Below, piece by piece: positions 1-9,741 of a stretch of 12,297 nt of DNA (position 1 is the first letter of the stretch; each line of letters begins with the position of its first letter). The stretch lies in NCBI GenBank assembly GCA_000697335.1, contig JNEM01014067.1, forward strand, positions 1 through 12,297, read 5' to 3'. The notes under the pieces were generated by a model. The model made no database searches. It had not been told where the DNA came from and saw only the letters and a list, made by a program, of their open reading frames with translations. Made by a program: the position numbers and the translations under genes. This DNA is from Conidiobolus incongruus B7586. Its lineage: Eukaryota; Entomophthoromycota; Entomophthoromycetes; Entomophthorales; Conidiobolaceae.

Positions 1-788
1 AATTAGCTTATTATATTATATAAGAAGTAATCATTAAATATAACTTCATTGAAATTAATAAATGAATTATCAATAAATGAATAATAAATAAAAATATATT
101 TTTATAAATTATTAAAATTTTTAATTGATTTTTTTATTTATTTTTATTTATCTTAATAAAATTATTTGTTATAATTATAAAGTTAATATTACATAAAGTA
201 TTAAATAGTTTTATAATAAGTCAATATAAATTTTTTAAGATTAATTATATTAATTTTTTTTGAAAAATAAAAGAGATAAATTTTAACCTTCTAGAATAAT
301 ATATATTGATATAAAACTATAATATTTTAACTAACTTGAACCTAATATAAAATTATAATTAATATTTCTAACTAAGAACTTAATATGTTAAGAGTAATTA
401 AAAGATAGTGAAAGGTATTTAAATATAATATTAAATGCTTATTCTATTAAATTATTAGCATATTTAATTATTAAGCTATTATTTAAATAGGTAAAAAAAG
501 TTTTCTAATAATAAAAGAAAAAAAAATAATTAAAACAATTAGAGTTAATTAAAATATCAACAAATATATTTATAAAGATTTTTAGTTAAAATAAATAGTA
601 AGATAAAAGTTTAAGATAAAGATTATAAAATAAATTAGTTACCAGAATATTTTGAATTTTTAATAATTTAATAAATTAAATCTCCTAAATATATATAGTT
701 TAATTAACTAAACTTTTAGTTTATTAAAACTATTGTGGATTAAATTAAAATATGCTAATTAATTATAAAAAAGGTAATTTTAAGGTTA
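1..788. other. AT-rich stretch without a recognisable gene
   Basis: Nearly pure A/T sequence with stops in every frame. I see no conserved protein motif, RNA gene, or similarity to the transposons elsewhere in the window. It is probably older repeat or intergenic DNA mutated beyond recognition. It ends at the TA (789-790) that is the left target-site copy of transposon A. Confidence 0.6.
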
Positions 789-790
789 TA

Positions 791-1014
791 TACTAACCTA
801 CAAAAGTGAGTCATAAAATCAAAAATATATATATTTTAATTAATAACTAAAACAATTGTATATATTAGATTACTTGAAACTATAATATATAATTAAGGTA
901 TATTATTTAATAATAGATAAATATATTTAGATATATTTAGTAAACTATTAGTAAAAATATTAACCCTTAATATTTAACTAAGGTGAGTTATAAATTTGTG
1001 GGTTTTTGAGATAA
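791..1014 (+). repeat. Left IR/DR-type terminal region of copy A
   Basis: The outer part (791-826) and an inner part (about 957-1014) are each inverted copies of sequence at the right end. Both contain the core GTGAGTYATAAA in the same orientation, at 806-817 and 983-994, 177 bp apart. Two direct core copies within each inverted terminus match the IR/DR plan known from some Tc1-like elements, where they are transposase binding sites. The binding role here is inferred. The sequence between the two cores is only weakly matched between the ends. Confidence 0.8.
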
Positions 1015-1116
1015 GGGGATATATTTAACAATATATAACCATATTTTTTTTCTCTCTTTGTTATTATTTTATATAATATTTTACAGATATACTAAATTCT
1101 TTTTATTAGTATCATT

Positions 1117-2132
1117 ATACCTAAATCCCTCTCTAAAAAAATTTACTTGTGCATCAATTAACTTTATAAAGAAGATAAATCAACTTGTAATATTGCTAGA
1201 ATTACTAGTGTTAGCTAGTTTACTATAGCTAAAGCTGTTAAGAATAGCAATAAAGAAACATTTAAACTTAAACTTAAGTGTATTAAAATTATAGATGAAC
1301 ATGATGAGAAGTATATTTGTAGGTTGGTTAATACAGGTAAGTGTAGTACTATTGTAGAAATACAGCAGGAATTGTGAGACTATACAAGAATATTAGTTAG
1401 CACTAATACTATTATATATATTTTATGTTAGCATGGATACCACTTACACTTCAAGAAAAAACACCCCCAACTAAAGAAATCCCATTGTAAAGCTAAGCAG
1501 GAGTTTAAATGTTGCTACTAATGTTAAACTAAAACTGATTAAAGTAAGGTTATTTAATCTAATGAAACAAAAATATACTTTAGTGGATCTGATAAAAAAG
1601 CTAGATGTTTCAGAAAAGATATAGAATTACTTTGTGACTATTATGTTAATTCTACCTAAAAGTATAATAGTAGGTTAATTATTGTTTGGGGATATATGTT
1701 GTCTTTAGGTATAAGGTATCTTTGTAAAGTTAATAGGGGAATTAATGTTGAGATATACTAAAGTATTTTAAAAAATGAATTGAAAAAAACTATTGAATAG
1801 TATAGGTTAAACAAATTTGATGTTATTTTCTAGCAAGATAATACCTCTTGCTATACTACAGCTTCTACTACCAAATAGCTTAAAAATAACAAGATAATAG
1901 TTATAAAGTAGCCTCTTTAATCTTTTAACTTTAATCTAATTAAACACCTTTGGGATTAGTTAAAAAAAGCTATTAAAGCTTTCCCCCAGCAAAAAATTTA
2001 GATCAACTTTAAAAATATGTTTAAGAAGCATAGAACAAGATTAACCCTTTTTAGTGTAAGAAGTTAGTTGATTCTATACCCCACAGATTTAAAGAAGTTA
2101 GGAAAGCTAAAGGTAGATACACTAGGTTTTAA
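1117..2132 (+). pseudogene. Tc1-like DD34E transposase, copy A, inactivated
   Basis: Remnant of a transposase of about 338 residues, the usual size for Tc1 enzymes. The start position (1117-1119) now reads ATA where its neighbours imply ATG. An N-terminal helix-turn-helix-like segment around residues 25-45 (reading ARITSV) would bind the transposon ends. The catalytic domain follows: the first acidic codon (1561-1563) reads AAT (Asn), the second (1837-1839) is GAT (Asp) in a QQDN-type motif, and the third (1942-1944) reads AAA (Lys) where Glu is expected. The second and third are 35 codons apart, which gives DD34E. The C-terminus reads KLKEVRKAKGRYTRF-like, as in Tc1 enzymes. Many stops lie at former Gln and Trp codons. 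A C-run near 1983 is one base shorter than in copy D and shifts the frame. Not functional. Confidence 0.9.
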
Positions 2133-2139
2133 TTTTTTT

Positions 2140-2362
2140 TTATCACCAAAAACTTACAAATTTATAACTCATCTTAGGTAAAATTTAAGGGTTTATATTT
2201 TAACCAATTAATAGCTAAATATCATCATTTAATGATATATATAACTAATAAATATAATAGATTTTAATTATTTAATTTTGGTTTATTTCATTAAATATTA
2301 ATCAAGTTATTAGTAAAAATATAGGTGTTTTTGATTTTATGACTCACTTTGGCAAGATAGTG
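2140..2362 (-). repeat. Right IR/DR-type terminal region of copy A
   Basis: Inverted counterpart of 791-1014. The complement of the core GTGAGTYATAAA lies at 2336-2347 (outer) and, with one change, at 2161-2172 (inner), 175 bp apart. The inner block also shares an AAACCCTTAA-type stretch with the left inner block. The inner block begins directly after the transposase stop codon. Confidence 0.78.
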
Positions 2363-2364
2363 TA

Positions 2365-3072
2365 TTAATATTATTTAAGTTTAACTTATGATTAATATAT
2401 TAAAATTATTATAAATTATATTAATATTGTTTTTTAAGGGGATATTTATTAGTTTTAAAATTAAATTAAGCCTTTTAACAATAATAACAATTTTTATTTA
2501 TTTTTAAATAAACTTTAATATTTTTATTAAATATTTTCTTATAAAGCTTTAAAATAGAAATAATCATCTTTTAAGATTTAAATAAGCTAAAGTAAATTTT
2601 AAATAATTAATTCTTTTGGTCAAAAAATTTAATTATAAAATAAAAGATATTATTAATTATAATTACTATATCAGAAATATTAAAAGAGAATATTATCAAA
2701 ATATTGCCAATCAATCAATTAAACCTTTATTTAAAGTTTAAAGCTTTATAATAACTTGTAGATTTATTATTTTAATGATGTTTAATATATTTAAATATAT
2801 CTAATTAAATTTCTTAATTAATTATTTTATAAATGTTATTTATTTTAGATAAGAAAGTATTTTTTATTATTTCATTTTAATTTAATTATTAAGTAATATT
2901 TTTTTAATGATTTTTTTTAATTATTTGAAAATTTATATTTTTAAAATAAATGATCTTCTTAAATATTCTTTAAAATTAAGCTTATAATAAGTTAATTATT
3001 AAATATAAGTAAATTTTTAAAAAAAAGTGAATTTAAAAATATTCTTTGTATCTTAATTAAAAATTAAATTAT
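2365..3072. other. AT-rich stretch without a recognisable gene
   Basis: Lies between Tc1-like copy A and mariner copy F1. Dense A/T with stops in all frames. I find no transposase motif, RNA gene or clear repeat of another part of the window. Confidence 0.55.
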
Positions 3073-3074
3073 TA

Positions 3075-4389
3075 GTATTGAAATTAAAAAATAGGAAATT
3101 TTTTAATTTCTGATCTTTCAAACATATTATATATTTTGAAAAATTATATATATATAAAATATATAGGAAATTATATATTTTCAAACTATATATATATATA
3201 TTTAATTTTAATTATTTTTTTTATTAAAATATTTTTGATTTTAAAATTTACACTTAAATTTAATTATTCTTAAACTAAATTATGATTATCAAAAGGTTTT
3301 CATTTTTGTATCTTTAAAACTTAATTATAAACCCTCTAAAATCATCTAAAACTTGCAAACAACTTATAGAGATGATGCTTTATCTAAAACTACCATATAT
3401 TACTAGATTTGTGATTTTAAAGCTAGAAGGGATATTATTTAAAATTTACCAAAATCTAAAAGATTAATTTCTATAATTACTTTTTTACTTACTAATAGAA
3501 TAAAAAAACATATTAAGAAATATCTTTTTATTTCAACTAGAGAACTATTAAAGTAATTTAATATTAATTATATAAGCATGTTATATTTACTTAAGTTTAA
3601 ACTTAAATTAATTAATAAAAATACAAAATAGTTATCTTATAATTTAATAGAAGCTTAAAAGAAAATTAGAGTAGCTATAGCTAAACAAAACTTATTAAGG
3701 TATAACTAAAAACAAAGGTTTTTAAACAAATACTTCTAATTGATGAATCTTAGATTCCTTTATATAATCCTTTGCTTAAAAATAAAATAAGATGTTGGGT
3801 TAAGCTAAATCAATCCCCTTTATAAATTCTAATGAATAAACACTTTAAATATAAGTGAATGTTAATTATTATAATAGACTATAATAGTATATGGTTTTTT
3901 TATTTAATACCTCAAAGAAAATCAATTAATAATAAGTTATATATTATTTTTTTAAATAAAACAATTTCTAAATAATGTTGTCAATATAAATTAAAGATAC
4001 CTATTATTTTACATAATAATTATTAAATATATAAAGATAAAGCTATAAAAGATTTTTATATAAAAAAATTTAGAGGGAGTTACCATATCTAGTATATTCA
4101 CCTAATTATAACCCATATGATTATAATTTTTTTAAATAATTAAAAAAATAGCTTGCAAGAAAAAAAATTCCTGCAAACAAATTAAATTAGTTTATGAAAT
4201 ATTAAATTTCAGTCTTTAATAAAAAGAACTGTTTTTTAGGTATTAGAAGCTTACCAAAGGTATAAAAAAGAGTTATTAACAATAAAAGAGGTAATTAATT
4301 TTATATTATTCATTAATTTTTATATATTATTTATTAATTTATTTGTTTAATTTCAATCTTAAAATTTTGCCATTATTTAATTTCTATAC
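3075..4389 (+). mobile_element. mariner-type (DD34D) transposon, copy F1, full length
   Basis: A second, unrelated-in-detail member of the Tc1/mariner superfamily, about 1,315 bp, typical of mariner elements. The ends form an imperfect inverted repeat: left GTATTGAAATTAAAAAATAGG, and the complement of the right end reads GTATAGAAATTAAATAATGG. TA dinucleotides flank it (3073-3074 and 4390-4391). It carries a mariner transposase remnant at about 3305-4298. Copy F2 (5443-8315, interrupted by copy C) aligns along its whole length. A TA-dinucleotide run at about 3185-3202 corresponds to the spot where copy C entered F2. The exact terminal bases are uncertain by a few nucleotides because the flanks are also A/T-rich. 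Confidence 0.85.
3305..4298 (+). pseudogene. mariner DD34D transposase, copy F1, inactivated
   Basis: Remnant of a mariner transposase, about 330 residues against about 345 usual. The N-terminal part reads NLQTTYRDDALSKTTIYY, then DFKARRDII-NLPKSKR, which is the mariner DNA-binding region. The catalytic domain has LIDES with the first Asp codon at 3742-3744, an LPQ(K)-type motif with SINN (around 3910-3930), an HNN motif at 4012-4020 where the second Asp codon now reads AAT (Asn), and VYSPNYNPYDYNFF with the third Asp at 4119-4121. YSPD..PCD is the hallmark of mariner enzymes. In-frame stops fall where Gln or Trp are expected, and at least two small frame changes occur (one near 3720-3735, one in an A/T run near 4050-4070). 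The start codon cannot be fixed; no usable ATG lies in the right frame. Stop at 4296-4298. Not functional. Confidence 0.85.
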
Positions 4390-4391
4390 TA

Positions 4392-4816
4392 ATAAAATAA
4401 TTCTTTATATTTTTAAAATAGTTTTTGATTTTATAAAGGTTTCTAAAACTATTATAATTACTTAATTTATCTTTAAAAATACTAAAAACATAATTTAATA
4501 TATTAATAATAATGAAATAACTAATTCATTAGATTTAATTTTTTTAAACAATATTTTTATTAATTAATAGTTATTTAAAATAACCTTTTTAAAGGGAAGA
4601 AAGCTTTAAAAGATTAAAGTTTAAATTCACTTAATTATTAAATTAATATCTTTATTCAAATAATATAAGGGTATGTTTTTAATAATATAACTATATATAA
4701 TATTAAATTTAAGTAAAATAAATTATAAATAAAATTTAAAAAAATAATAAATAGAGTAAACACAAATAGTTATTAGTTTTCTAATAAAGTTTTTGATAAT
4801 TTTATCATTATAATTA
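4392..4816. other. AT-rich stretch without a recognisable gene
   Basis: Between mariner copy F1 and repeat R1. No reading frame, RNA gene or recognised repeat. A short TTTTTGATTTTATAAA string at 4424-4439 resembles the Tc1-like end but stands alone and is too short and A/T-rich to count. Confidence 0.5.
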
Positions 4817-5195
4817 TATAAGTATAATAGTAAAAGATTATTAATATAATATAAAAAAACTTAATATAAAAGTAATATAGAATAAATATAACAATATATT
4901 ATCAAATATAATATGAAATTAAAAAAAATTAATTAAGTTTTAAATTAAGATAAGTTATCAATATATTAAGATTTATATTATATTATATTAATATATTATA
5001 ATATTAATATAATATAGTTTTATTCTTAAAAATAATGTAAATAATAAGAAATAGTAAATATTAAGAGAAAAAAGAAAAACTTAGTTTATTAAATAATTTA
5101 TTATTATTTATATAATCAATTTAGTTATAAAAATATAAATCCATTATATAATTTAAATTTAATTGAATTATAAAGAAATATATATAAAAATTCAA
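4817..5195 (+). repeat. Dispersed repeat R1, heavily mutated copy (possible LTR fossil)
   Basis: Aligns along its length with 11933-12297 (R2). Shared blocks include CTTAATATAAAAGTA, GATATATTAAGATTTATATTA-like sequence and TAGTTTATTA-ATAATTTA. R1 carries A or T where R2 has G or C, the RIP pattern. It has no coding capacity. The length of at least 365 bp, a TG-like start in R2 and dispersed occurrence would fit a long terminal repeat of a retrotransposon, but I see no internal region or confirmed end. The family is unknown. The right end is uncertain because R2 runs off the window, and R1 appears to abut fragment G. Confidence 0.65.
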
Positions 5196-5199
5196 AAAA

Positions 5200-5442
5200 C
5201 TAATTTCTTAACAAAATAATTCTATATTTATTTTACAAAATTTCACTTTTTTATTAAATTCACTATCATATATTTCTGTTTAATTAAATTAAATAACCTT
5301 ACTCTAGTTAATTTTGTTTCAACTTTAATATTAATATTTAAACTACCACTTAACTTTATAAGAAAATTTTTTTAATAGTAGGTGTTTTTTCTTAAGATAT
5401 AAGTGATATTTATTCTAATATAAAATATATATTATAATATTA
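5200..5442 (-). mobile_element. Tc1-like transposon fragment G, part 1 (truncated, oldest layer)
   Basis: Reverse-strand match to the middle of the Tc1-like transposase gene. Read on the minus strand it covers the segment around the first catalytic codon (complement of AAATAACCTTACTCTAGTTA) and the adjoining upstream part with the AAAACACC-type block. It continues after the mariner insertion at 8316-8491, so F2 was inserted into it. The side toward 5200 lacks the rest of the transposase and the transposon end: truncated. The boundary with repeat R1 is uncertain by 10-20 bp. Confidence 0.75.
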
Positions 5443-5551
5443 TTTTGAATTTGAAAAAATGGGTAATTTTTTAATTTTTGATTTTTCAAGCATATTATTA
5501 ATTTAAAATAAATAGAAAATTATATATTTTTAATATATGTATATATATATA
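5443..5551 (+). mobile_element. mariner-type transposon copy F2, left part
   Basis: First about 109 bp of a second mariner copy, matching the left end of F1: blocks such as TAATTTTTTAATTTTTGATTTTTCAAGCATATTA correspond to F1 3097-3126 and following. It enters fragment G at a TA (5441-5442) and is itself split by Tc1-like copy C at a TA (5550-5551) within a TA run. It resumes at 7117. Together the two parts make about 1.3 kb, like F1. The terminal bases are approximate. Confidence 0.78.
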
Positions 5552-7114
5552 TATTAGCTAGCAAAAGTAAGTTATAAAATCAAAATTACTTAAATATTTA
5601 CTTATATCTTAAATAATTCCAAATTAAATAAATTTAAATTAAAATATATAATTTATCAATATTAATTGATTATAACTAACTATATTATATTATATTATAT
5701 TAGCTATTGGTTAATATATAAAAACCTAAAATTTAACCAAGATGAGTTATAAATTTGCTGGTTTATAAGTTAAAGGGGTATAAATAAGAAAATTTATATA
5801 TATCTTTTTTTTCTTTTGTTGTATTATATATATTATAAAACAATTAAGCTAATATTTTAAAATTAATATTATAATACTTAAATCTCTCTCTAAAAAAGTT
5901 TACTTATATATTAATGAACTTTATAATAAAAATAAATCAACTGATGAGATTACTAGAATTACTAGTATTAGCTAATCTACTATAGTTAGGGTTATTAAAA
6001 ATAATGCTAAAGAAACACTTAAACTAAAACTTAAATATATTAAAATTATAGATAAATATGATGAAAAGTATATTTATGGATTAATTAGTATAAGTAAATA
6101 TAATATTGTTGTAAAAGTACAACAAAAATTATAAAACTATATAAGAATATTAATTAGTACTAATACTATTATATATGCTTTATATTAAAATAGATACTGT
6201 TTATACTTTAAGAAAAAACACCCCCAACTAAAAAAGTCCCACTATAAAGTTAAGTGGGAGTTTAAATATCAATATTAAAGTTAAACCAAAATTAACTAAA
6301 GTAGGGTTATTTAGTTTGATGAAACAAAAATATATTTTAATAAATTTAATAAAAAAGCTAGATGTTTTAAAAAGATAATGAACCATTTTATAACCATTAT
6401 GTTATTATAACCTAAAAATACAATACTAGGTTAATTATAATTTAGGGATATATGTTATCTTTAGGTGTAGGGTATTTTTGTAGGGTTGATGGGGGAATTA
6501 ATACTAAGATGTACTAAAATATTCTAAATAATAAATTGAAAAAAACTATTTAGTAATATAAATTAAAAAATCAAATATTATTTTTTAACAAGATAATACA
6601 CCTTATTATACTACAGATTCTACTATTAAATAGCTTAAAAATAACAAAATAATTATGATAAAATAGCCTCTTTAATCTCCTAATTTTAACCCAATTGAAT
6701 ATTTTTAGGATTAAATATAAAAAATAATTAAAGCTTTCCCCCCAAAAAAAAATTTAAATCAACTTTAAAAGTATATTCAAAAAGCTTAGAATAATATTAG
6801 TTTTGTTTAATATAAGAAGCTAGTTAACTCTATACCCTATAAACTTAAAGAAGTTAGAAAAGCAAAAGGTAGATATACTAGATATAAATTTTTCTATTAA
6901 TACTAAAACCTGTAAATTTATAACTTATGTTAAGTATACTTTTAATATTAATATATCAATTAATAATTAATTAAATTTATATATATTATATTATAAATAA
7001 AAAATATATATTAATTACATAGTTTAATATAAGTTTATTTAAATTAGAATTAATTGAGATATTAATAGAAATGTATATATTTTGAATTTTATAACTCACT
7101 TTTATAGGTTAATA
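5552..7114 (+). mobile_element. Tc1-like (DD34E) transposon, copy C, full length, nested in F2
   Basis: A 1,563-bp copy of the same family as A and D, with mutated but clear inverted ends: left GCAAAAGTAAGTTATAAAATC from 5561, right the complement ending at 7114. The flanking TAs (5550-5551 and 7115-7116) lie in a TA-dinucleotide run of mariner copy F2. IR/DR cores lie at 5567-5578 and 5742-5753 (175 bp apart) on the left, and at 6917-6928 and 7088-7099 (171 bp apart) on the right. It is more AT-rich than A or D, so more mutated overall, yet it retains the catalytic codons. It is a few bases shorter than A and D, so small deletions have occurred. Confidence 0.9.
5874..6900 (+). pseudogene. 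Tc1-like DD34E transposase, copy C, inactivated but catalytic triad kept
   Basis: Same transposase as in copies A, D and E. The start position (5874-5876) reads ATA. All three catalytic codons are preserved here, unlike in A, D and E: GAT at 6318-6320 (context FDETKIYF), GAT at 6592-6594 (context QDNT), and GAA at 6697-6699 (context NPIEYF). The last two are 35 codons apart (DD34E). The first two are 274 bases apart against 276 in A and D, so small indels change the frame between them. Many stops at former Gln and Trp codons disable it. The ancestral stop position (6886-6888) reads AAA, and the next in-frame stop is at 6898-6900. This copy is useful for seeing which residues the ancestral enzyme had. 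Confidence 0.88.
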
Positions 7115-7137
7115 TATATATATATATATATATATAA
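7112..7137. repeat. TA-dinucleotide run at the copy C insertion site
   Basis: About 13 TA units, continuing the shorter run at 5541-5551 on the other side of copy C. The first three bases belong to the mutated end of copy C. The run corresponds to the TA run of F1 at about 3185-3202, so it predates the insertion. A TA run offers many target sites to a TA-specific transposase. Confidence 0.8.
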
Positions 7138-8315
7138 TAATTTTTTTAATTAAAAAATTAACTTTTTAAAATTGGTTCTTTAATTTAATTATACTTAAAC
7201 TAAATAGTAATTATTAAAAGTTTTTTATTTTAGTATCAATAAAACTTAACCATAAGCTTTCTAAAATTATTTAAAATATATAAGCAATTTTTAATAAAGA
7301 AACATTATCTAAATCAATAATTTATTTTTAGTTAAATTATTTTATGGTTAAGAGAAAAACTATCTAAAATATATTAAAAATTCAAAAACTAACTATAACT
7401 ATTACTCTTTTGATTATTAATAAAGTGAAAAAATATACTAAAAAGCACCCTTTTATTTTAGTTAAAGAATAATCTAACCAATTTTATATTAGTCTTATAA
7501 GTATTTTATATATACTAAAGTTTAAACTTAATTTAATATATAACAATATAAAATAAATAAATTATAATTTAACAAATATTTAAAAAAATGCTAGAGTAGT
7601 TATTATTAAGCAAAACTTGATAAAATATTACTAAAAGCTTAAAATTTTACAATGAATAGTTATAATTGATAAATCTTAAATCCTTATATATAATCCTTTA
7701 TTAAAATATTAATCAAGATACTAGATTAAGTTAAATTAACCCTTTTCAGAAATTTCTTTTAATAAACATTTTGTTAATAAAAAAAATATTAATTATTATA
7801 ATAGATTATAATAGTATATATTAGTTTTTTTTAGTTCTTGAAGAAAAATCAATTATTAATAAACTTTATATTATTTTTTAATTAAAATTATTTCTAATTA
7901 GTTTTTTTAGTATAATTTGATAAGACTTATTATTTTGCATGATAATTATAAAATATATAAATCTAAAGTTATAAAAAACCTTTTAATTAAAAATAACTAG
8001 AAAAAAATTCTTTATTTAGTATATTCTTTAGATTATTACCTATGTGATTATAATTGCTTTAGATAATTAAAAAACCAGCTTATAAGAAAGAAAATTTCTA
8101 TAAAAAATTTAATTGGTTTGTAAAATATCAAATTACAGTTTTTAATAAAAGTAATTATTTTTAAAGGTTAGATCTTTACTAAAAATATAATATAAAATTA
8201 TTAATAGTTAAAAAAACTATTAAATTTATATAATAAATTTATATTTATATATTATATATTAAAATATTTATTTACTTTTAATTGCAAAAAATTCCAATTA
8301 TTAAAAAAAAAGTAA
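7115..8315 (+). mobile_element. mariner-type transposon copy F2, right part
   Basis: Resumes after copy C with the rest of the TA run (to about 7137) and continues through the transposase remnant to the right terminus near 8315. The complement of the right end (TTTAATAATTGGAATTTTTT) weakly mirrors the left end of F2 (GAAAAAATGGGTAATTTTTT). The TA at 8316-8317 is the probable target-site copy, because fragment G resumes right after it. The exact end is uncertain by several bases. Confidence 0.8.
7230..8223 (+). pseudogene. mariner DD34D transposase, copy F2, inactivated but catalytic Asp codons kept
   Basis: Aligns with the F1 transposase remnant from start to stop. The three catalytic Asp codons are all present: GAT at 7668-7670 (IDKS, where the neighbouring Glu of the usual IDES has become Lys), GAT at 7941-7943 (LHDNY), and GAT at 8046-8048 (YYLCDYNCF, from a mariner YSPD..PCD-type motif). 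The spacing is 91 codons then 35 codons, exactly DD34D. Numerous stops lie at former Gln and Trp codons. The terminal stop is about 8221-8223. The start codon cannot be identified; the first aligned codons are around 7233. It lies wholly in the right part of F2, so the copy C insertion split only the 5' non-coding part. Not functional. Confidence 0.84.
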
Positions 8316-8491
8316 TATTAATACTAACTAATATTCTTATATAATTTTATAATTCTTGTTATATTTTTATAGTAATATTATATTTATTTATATTAACTAA
8401 TCTACAAATATATATTTTATCTTAATTATTTTAAATTTTAATATATTTAAGTTTTATTATAATTGTTTTTTAATATTATTCTAAATAACTA
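8316..8491 (-). mobile_element. Tc1-like transposon fragment G, part 2
   Basis: Continues fragment G after the mariner F2 insertion. On the minus strand it covers an N-terminal part of the transposase, matching copy E around 9450-9610 and the complement of copy A around 1240-1410 (shared blocks ACTAATATTCTTATATA and ATATTAACTAATCTACAAATATA). Copy E is inserted at the TA at 8490-8491. The rest of the 5' portion of G should follow after E at 11633; I see only a weak trace there (11635 to about 11690). Transposase stretches here are broken by stops. Confidence 0.8.
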
Positions 8492-9741
8492 TATTAACCT
8501 GCAAAAGTAAATTATAAAATCAAAAACATTTATATTTTTACTAATAACTTGATAAATATTTAATAAAATAAACTTAAATTAAATAATTAAAATCTATTAT
8601 ATTTATTAATTATATATATTACTAAATGATAATATTTAACTATTAAATGGTTAAAATATAAACCTTTTAATTTTACCTAGGGTGAATAATAAATTTATAG
8701 GTTTTTAGTGATAAAAAAAATTAAAACTTAGTGTATCTACCTTTAGCTTTTCTAACTTCTTTAAGTTTAAAGGGTATAGAATCAACTAACTTCTTATATT
8801 AAAAAGGGTTAATCTTATTTTATGCTCCTTGAATATATTTTTAAAGTTGATTTAAATTTTTTGTTGGGGGGAAAACTTTAATAGCTTCTTTTAATTAATC
8901 CCAAAAATATTTAATTAGATTAAAGTTAAGAGATTAAAGAAGCTACTTTATAACTATTATCTTGTTATTTTTAAGCTATTTGGTAATAGAAGCTATAGTA
9001 TAGCAAAAAGCATTATCTTATTGGAAAATAACATTAGATTTGTTTAACCTATATTATTCATTGGTTTTTTTCAATTCATTATTCAAAATACTTTAGTATA
9101 TCTTAGTATTAATTCCCCTATTAACTTTATAAAGATACCCTATACCTAAATACAATATATATCCCTAAATAATAATTAACCTACTATTGTATTTTTGGGT
9201 AGAATTAACATAATAGTTATAAAATAGTTCTATATTTTTTCTAAAATATCTAGCTTTTTTATTAAAACTACTAAAATATATTTTTGTTTTATTAAACTAA
9301 ATAACCTTATTCTAATTAATTTTAATTTAATATTAATTACAATATTCAAACTCTTGCCTAGCTTTATAATGGGATTTTTTTAATTAAAAATATTATTTCT
9401 TAAAATATTAAATATATCTAAATTATTAAAAAACATATATAATAATATTAATATTATTAATTATTCTTATATAGTTTTATTTTTCTTGTTATATTTCTAT
9501 AATAATATTATATTTGCTTATATTAACCAATCTATAAATATATTTCTTATTATATTTATCTATTACTTTAATAAATTTAAGTCTAATTTTAAATATATTT
9601 CTATTGTTATTGTTAATAGCTTTAATTATAATAAATTAACTAAAATTAGTAATTATAATAATATAATAAATTAATTTATCTTTTTTATAAAGTTAATTAA
9701 TATATAAAAAAATTCTTTTAAAAAAAGATTTAGGTATAATA
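8492..9741 (-). mobile_element. Tc1-like (DD34E) transposon copy E, 3' part (minus strand)
   Basis: The reverse-strand copy of the same 1.57-kb family. Its 3' terminus is at 8492 (TATTAACCTGCAAAAGTAA) next to a target TA at 8490-8491. IR/DR cores lie at 8507-8518 and, mutated, at 8682-8693 (175 bp apart). It runs through the whole transposase frame and is then interrupted by copy D at the TA 9740-9741. The remaining 5' end lies at 11316-11632. The two parts total about 1,567 bp, so E was full length when D landed in it. Confidence 0.9.
8721..9737 (-). pseudogene. Tc1-like DD34E transposase, copy E, inactivated
   Basis: The minus-strand frame spans 1,017 bases (339 codons including the stop at 8721-8723), the same as copy D, so there is no net frame change. 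The start position (9735-9737) reads ATA. First catalytic codon: AAT (Asn) at 9291-9293. Second: GAT (Asp) at 9015-9017. Third: AAA (Lys) at 8910-8912, in place of Glu. Many stops lie at former Gln and Trp codons. A few positions are better preserved than in A and D, for example CAA (Gln) kept in the TQK-like stretch near 9197-9205, where A, C and D have a stop. Copy D sits two bases upstream of its start position, separating it from its 5' leader. A 62-residue plus-strand open frame at 9486-9674 is only the antisense of this gene. Confidence 0.87.

Larger units (their letters stand above)
791..2362 (+). mobile_element. Tc1-like (DD34E) transposon, copy A, full length
   Basis: A complete 1,572-bp copy of a Tc1/mariner-superfamily DNA transposon, which moves by cut-and-paste with its own transposase. 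The ends are inverted repeats: the left end contains AAAAGTGAGTCATAAAATC (803-821) and the right end carries its complement up to 2362. TA dinucleotides at 789-790 and 2363-2364 are the expected target-site duplication. The element holds one transposase reading frame (about 1117-2132) that is broken by many stops and one 1-base frame change. It has the same length as copy D and resembles D most closely. Differences among copies are mostly C/T and G/A transitions, as expected after RIP. The family assignment rests on transposase motifs. I cannot name the family member from sequence alone. Confidence 0.93.

Noticed and set aside
2365-3072. Possible older retroelement or further transposon copy between A and F1
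   Set aside because: No reverse-transcriptase, integrase or transposase motif could be read in any frame, and no convincing alignment to the other repeats in the window.
3120-3205. TA-rich runs as possible origin or regulatory elements
   Set aside because: TA runs occur inside both mariner copies and are part of that element. Nothing else supports an origin or promoter.
4424-4439. TTTTTGATTTTATAAA string resembling the Tc1-like terminal repeat
   Set aside because: No GTGAGT core, no TA-flanked end and no adjoining element sequence. A match this short is expected by chance in A/T-rich DNA.
9486-9674. 62-residue plus-strand open frame rich in Ile, Asn and Tyr
   Set aside because: It is the antisense of copy E's transposase N-terminal region. 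Its composition only reflects A/T-rich DNA and it resembles no protein family.
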